From contig MCGE01000008.1 of the NCBI GenBank assembly GCA_002105175.1, positions 930,001-994,000 on the forward strand: a stretch of 64,000 nucleotides of DNA, given 5' to 3'. Positions 60,154 through 64,000 of the stretch are shown here, one piece after another. Both the position numbers and the translations under genes were made by a program. Numbering within the stretch: position 1 is the first letter of the stretch; each line of letters opens with the position of its first letter. The DNA comes from Absidia repens (Eukaryota; Mucoromycota; Mucoromycetes; Mucorales; Cunninghamellaceae). The notes beneath the pieces were generated by a model, which was not told the DNA's origin, did not search any database, and saw only the letters and a program-made list of their open reading frames with translations.

Positions 60154-60607
60154 TTATCTGATTCTTGAGTTTCCATGTTGTCACTAGTACTAAATGTCAT
60201 TCTTCTTACCGAGTTCGTTAAAAATGATGATAATGATAATCGTCAAATTTTTCAGGGCAGATTTGATAAACCGCAGGTCAGTGATGGCAAAACACAGGAA
60301 ATAAAGGGCGACACAAAGTGATCAGTGTGACCTGCCCAAAAGATAGTGATCATGAGAGTGGGTAGATGAATGGGAAGAGATCAAACACAAGATAATCACG
60401 GAATCAAGAGAAAGATCTGGGTTTCACGGTAAAAGCACACAAAATGTAAGGTTCCGAATCAGATAAATGCGGTTAATCAGGTTAGCGACGGTTGGGGTTA
60501 ACCACGTCACTCGTACGTTTTTACGATCATTTTGTTGTTTTTAGTGTTAGCTTCATTTAAAACAATTGTATCCCGAAACTGGAGGCAGGGGGGAGAGGAT
60601 CAGATAA
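60154..60607. promoter_or_regulatory. Three exact ATCAGATAA sites: probable iron-responsive GATA operator region
   Basis: ATCAGATAA occurs at 60154-60162 (minus), 60458-60466 (plus) and 60599-60607 (plus). Several further GATA/TATC cores lie between. ATCWGATAA is the established binding site of the siderophore GATA repressors (Urbs1, SreA, Fep1 family). The sites lie about 150 to 600 bp upstream of the siderophore synthetase start, so iron repression of that gene is strongly suggested, though not shown. Confidence 0.7.
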
Positions 60608-60759
60608 AATATTAAATCTCCGTCATCGGCTGTATAAAATAAGTTAATAAGGTTTCACGTATCTCTCCCTTTTCGTTTTTTTTCTTCTTCTCTCAATCCC
60701 TTGTCTTTTTCTTTTTTGGTTTTATTCAAATCAAATCAAAGTATATACACATATATAGT

Positions 60760-63071
60760 ATGCCTGCTTTATCTTCTACCGTCAAGAATACCCATTATGC
60801 CAAATTCGCAACAACTTCGCGTCTAATTGCCTGTTTGGTCTCTGAAGCTTTGGTGAAGGCTGTTTACGTCCCAGGTAATGAAGCCTCTGGTGTCAAGGGT
60901 TTATGTTTGTTGTTGCGACCTCAAAAAACCACTATTACCGGGTTGGATGATATATTGGCCATCGTTCCTCTTAAAGGCATTCCCATTCTCGATGGATCCT
61001 CATTTTTGGTTCAAGGTATCAAGTGTGCAAATATTATTCTTGTGGACGGTTGGGATATGATGCCTCATATCTACTCACCTTTATCTGCCCCTGGTACTTT
61101 GGAATCCACGGTCTCAACTCCACTCTCTTCTGTCGCAAATGCTGAAGCTACTACTGAAGCTGTGGCCCAAAAGCTTTCCTCTTTACTTCTGACTACTGTT
61201 GGTGCTAACCAGCTCTTGGATGGTTTTGATGCCGTGCAACTCTGGACTAAATTCGCTACCGATTTTGGTGTCAACGAAAAGCTTATGCAACTTATTTCTC
61301 AAGAACTGGAATCTTCTATGCTTTATCAAGGTAAGGAAACAGGATATTTGGTTAGGAAATGGGTGTTTGATTAACCGGTGTTTTGGTTTTCTGCTATTTT
61401 CATCTTTTTTTTTAGCGCATGCCTATAACCACCCCAAGATGCTCCCTACTTTGGAATCCTCTACTGTTGAATGGGAGCAAGTTATTCTTGAAGGTCACGC
61501 AACTCACCCTGTAAGTATAGGTCTTTTTTTTTATCTCACCTTTGTTTTTTTTTCTTTAAAAAAAAAAAAAAAGGTCCGGAATCAGGTGCAACCAAATATA
61601 ATGATGACTAAACATTACCTTTTTTTTCATCTTTTTTGACAGATGCACAAAGCAAGAAAGAGTTTTGCCCCCATGGCCCCTTTGCACCCTGAAGAAACCA
61701 ACTTGGAAACCCCCAAGATTCGACTTCTCGCTATTCCCAAGGACAACATGCAACTCCGTGGTGACTTTGAAACATTATCTGAACCTTTGGTCACCATCAT
61801 GCTCAACAAGTCGACCTGTGAAGGAAACGATGAAGAAAACGCAACTACTCTCCGTGAAAAATGGGCCGATCATGTTTTGATGCCTGTCCATGAACTCCAA
61901 GTCATCAACGTCCAGCAGCTCTTCCCCAAGGCGTATGTATTCCCCGAAGCCAACCACATCACTGTCCAAAGTCTGACCTCCATTCGTTCCGTGGCTGTCC
62001 CCGAATTGTTCCCTGGTATGAGTCTCAAGTTATGTCTGGGCATCAAGGTCTCCTCCGCTCTGCGTACCATCACCCCTTACAGCACCTACTTTGGCCCAGG
62101 TTTCTCCACTGGTGTGGTCCCTCATCTTACTTACGACGCCAAGGTCTTGACCATCGAACGTGAACTTGCCAGTGCTGTGTACATCCATGACGATACCGAT
62201 ATTGCCAAACATTGTAGCTGTGTGTTGCGTGAAGCCGTGGAATACGATGAAGACAATGAAGATACCATCGTCCCCTGTGCTGCCTTGGTGGAAAAGATCC
62301 AACGCCCCGATACCGATATCACCTTAGTCAAGCATGTGTGGAATTTGGATACGGACGAAAAGAGAGTGGAATTTTTGGATCGATACATTGACTTGGCTCT
62401 TCAAGCGTTCTTACCCCCTGCGTTGAAGAACGGTGTCGCCTTTGAAGCTCATGGACAAAACACATTAGCTCGCTTTGATAAGAAGACTGGATTATTAAAA
62501 GGATTTGTGATTCGTGACTTTGGTGGTATCAAGGTCCATCGGGAAACTTTGATCAAAACTGCTGGTGTTGACATTGATGTATTGCCTGACAGTTGTGTTG
62601 TTGCTGAAACTCCTGATGAGGTAAGTCACGAAATAAATGACATGTAGAAAAGGATCATGCGAGCTGACTTTTTGTTTCTTTTTTAATACAAACATTAGGT
62701 CTTCAAGCTTTTATACCATACCTTGATTCATTCTCATTTACAACGTTTGATTCGTGTATTGGATCTCCATTATGATGGCCGTGGTTGGGCTATGGTGCGA
62801 AAACATTTGACACGTCTCGTACCTCAAGATCACTACATGTGGAAGAACTTTATGCAAGATGAAAAGGTTCCTGGAAAGTGTATGGTTAGAATGAAGATTG
62901 AAGAATTATATCGTGATGTAAGTGAAAAAAAAAAAGAAAAGTAATGGGATTTGGAAAAAGAACTAGAACGTATACTAATATTGGGTTTTATCTTCTTTCT
63001 CATGCTTGCAGTACATTTACAGTCCTGTCCCCAATGTTATCCAATACCGTCCCTCTAGCCTTGTACTTTAG
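60760..63071 (+). CDS. rfs: NIS siderophore synthetase, rhizoferrin-synthetase type (IucA/IucC family)
   Basis: Exons 60760-61330, 61416-61510, 61643-62620, 62699-62917 and 63012-63071 join in phase, 640 residues, normal for NIS synthetases. IucA/IucC marks are EWEQVILEGHATHPMHKARK at about residues 207-226 (the H-x-x-H-P-x-x-K-x-R ATP-site motif), VKHVWNLDTDEKRVEFLDRY, VAFEAHGQNTLARFDKKTG and GFVIRDFGGIKVHRETL. Such enzymes adenylate citrate and condense it with an amine. In Mucorales the characterised member makes rhizoferrin from two citrates and putrescine, so that product is inferred. Three ATCAGATAA sites precede the gene. There is no signal peptide, so cytosolic. Fungal NIS genes are thought to derive from bacteria, yet this one has four normal introns. 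Confidence 0.9.
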
Positions 63072-63949
63072 TTTTATATATAGTTGTATTCTAATTTTGT
63101 TATTCTTATTCATGTCTCGACTTTATTACTAGTTTATTATATTCCTTTTTATCTCCCTCCTCACTTATACTAGACCTCAATAAATAATTTATTTTTACCC
63201 TCTTTGTTTGTGTTTGTTTTTTGTTTTACTTGATGCATTCTTCCTCTTTTTCTTTTTATATGCGGATAGTTGTCATCACGACTCATTGTATTTTCTGTCT
63301 TCTTTCTATCTCATGATTTAAAATTGAGGAAGGGAAATGGTTAATGTATGCAATCCCAATATAATGGAATGGATCACGGGAAATAGGTTGAACTTGCTCT
63401 CAATTGCTTTTTACTGTGTTATTTTCTTCATGTTTGGTTATTTTTTTTATGGTATCATATTATACGGGATGTAGGTCACCCACATTATACATACTGTACA
63501 ATAATGAAAAATATTGAGTCCTTGGCAAAAAAAAAAAAAAAAGGAACAGGGTTTAGGACAACAAAGTGCAAACTTATACATGTAGCTATAAAACAAATTA
63601 TACGAATGTCATCGGATGCCACCTCCCTAATGTATGCATTGGTTGGTATAAACTTTATATTAAAAAAAAAAAAATAAAAAACCCATTTTGGTATAATAAT
63701 ACCATTTCAATCCAACCACGATGCATAATTGAAGCGACTTCGTTGGTGTCTCTCCACTGCGGGGTTTTAAAAAGCCCCAACTCCCCCTTTTGTTCTTGGC
63801 TTCCCTACCTCCTCCTTTTTTCCCTTGCATTTTTTTTCTCTCTTATAAAAACTCACCAACTTCACGATGAAGGCTGACATTTATTTTATTTTATTTTTTC
63901 TTTCTTCTTCTTGATTGTTTGCTCCCCCTTCATAATATATAGTGCCGAC
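63072..63949. other. Intergenic between the NIS synthetase and the next gene
   Basis: Synthetase 3' end (AATAAATAATTTA near 63179), AT-rich sequence with A runs (63527-63542, 63662-63673), then a GCGGGGTTTTAA motif (63759-63770) and a CT-rich leader (63780-63840) that should be the promoter of the gene at the right edge. Confidence 0.5.
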
Positions 63950-64000
63950 ATGAACACCATAAATCTTGATTATCAGCGGGACTCGATCTACACGCGATTG
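63950..64000 (+). CDS. 5' start of an unknown gene, cut by the window edge
   Basis: ATG at 63950 opens MNTINLDYQRDSIYTRL and stays open to the last base. A TATAG just upstream (63938-63942) may be an acceptor of a leader intron or may be coincidental. An earlier ATG (63867) runs into a stop within 17 codons. Position behind a promoter-like stretch supports a real gene start; function unknown. Confidence 0.45.
   Translation, partial: MNTINLDYQRDSIYTRL

Overview
ORGANISM. This is a gene-dense, AT-rich nuclear window from a filamentous fungus, most likely Mucoromycota and probably Mucorales. The coding exons are split by many short introns, nearly all GTAAGT/GTAAAN...YAG and often with long T runs. 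Pyrimidine-rich leaders and AATAAA-type 3' ends frame the genes. There is an NIS-type (IucA/IucC) siderophore synthetase of the rhizoferrin-synthetase kind, which is characteristic of Mucorales. I rebuilt the genes by hand by joining exons with matching phase at GT..AG sites; family calls come from remembered family motifs, not from a search. LAYOUT. 0-5 kb: an N-terminal fragment of an unknown gene, then three genes that look like a D-amino-acid catabolic group: RidA (-), eukaryotic-type D-serine dehydratase DSD1 (+, divergent from RidA) and a COG3964-type deacetylase/amidohydrolase (-, convergent with DSD1). 5-8 kb: repeats. 8-17 kb: a Reb1/TTF1-like Myb protein, a GPI-anchored periplasmic-binding-protein-like protein with an apparent 1-nt frameshift, the Rpl4 chaperone ACL4 and a small Myb/SANT-like protein. 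17-22 kb: repeats, no gene recognised. 22-36 kb: ribosomal protein eL29, VTS1/Smaug-like RNA-binding protein, a fused allantoicase-ureidoglycolate lyase (with another apparent 1-nt frameshift), peroxisomal urate oxidase and tRNA pseudouridine synthase PUS7. 36-38 kb: repeats. 39-57 kb: a KRE9/KNH1-like GPI wall protein, an F-box/WD-like protein, eL6, the vacuolar aspartyl protease PEP4, the mitochondrial glycine carrier HEM25, a GPP1-like HAD phosphatase, an SLX4-like zinc-finger protein divergent from eL27, and a PTC7-like PP2C phosphatase. 57-60 kb: repeats. 60.7-63.1 kb: rhizoferrin-type NIS synthetase, preceded by three exact ATCAGATAA iron-GATA sites; then the 5' start of another gene at the window edge. 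HOW IT FITS TOGETHER. Two nitrogen-salvage groups are visible: D-serine/N-acyl-D-amino acid breakdown with enamine clean-up, and purine breakdown (uricase, then allantoicase plus ureidoglycolate lyase in one polypeptide). Iron acquisition is represented by the siderophore synthetase and perhaps by the surface binding-protein-like gene. MOST UNUSUAL STRUCTURE. A family of about 1-kb non-coding repeats occurs in six long copies plus fragments. Three copies on + lie in the left half and three on - in the right half. Each carries a promoter-like 5' end, a pyrimidine tract, a highly conserved core able to fold as a hairpin in four of six copies, and two AATAAA signals about 305-350 nt apart. No tRNA, rRNA or CRISPR array was found.
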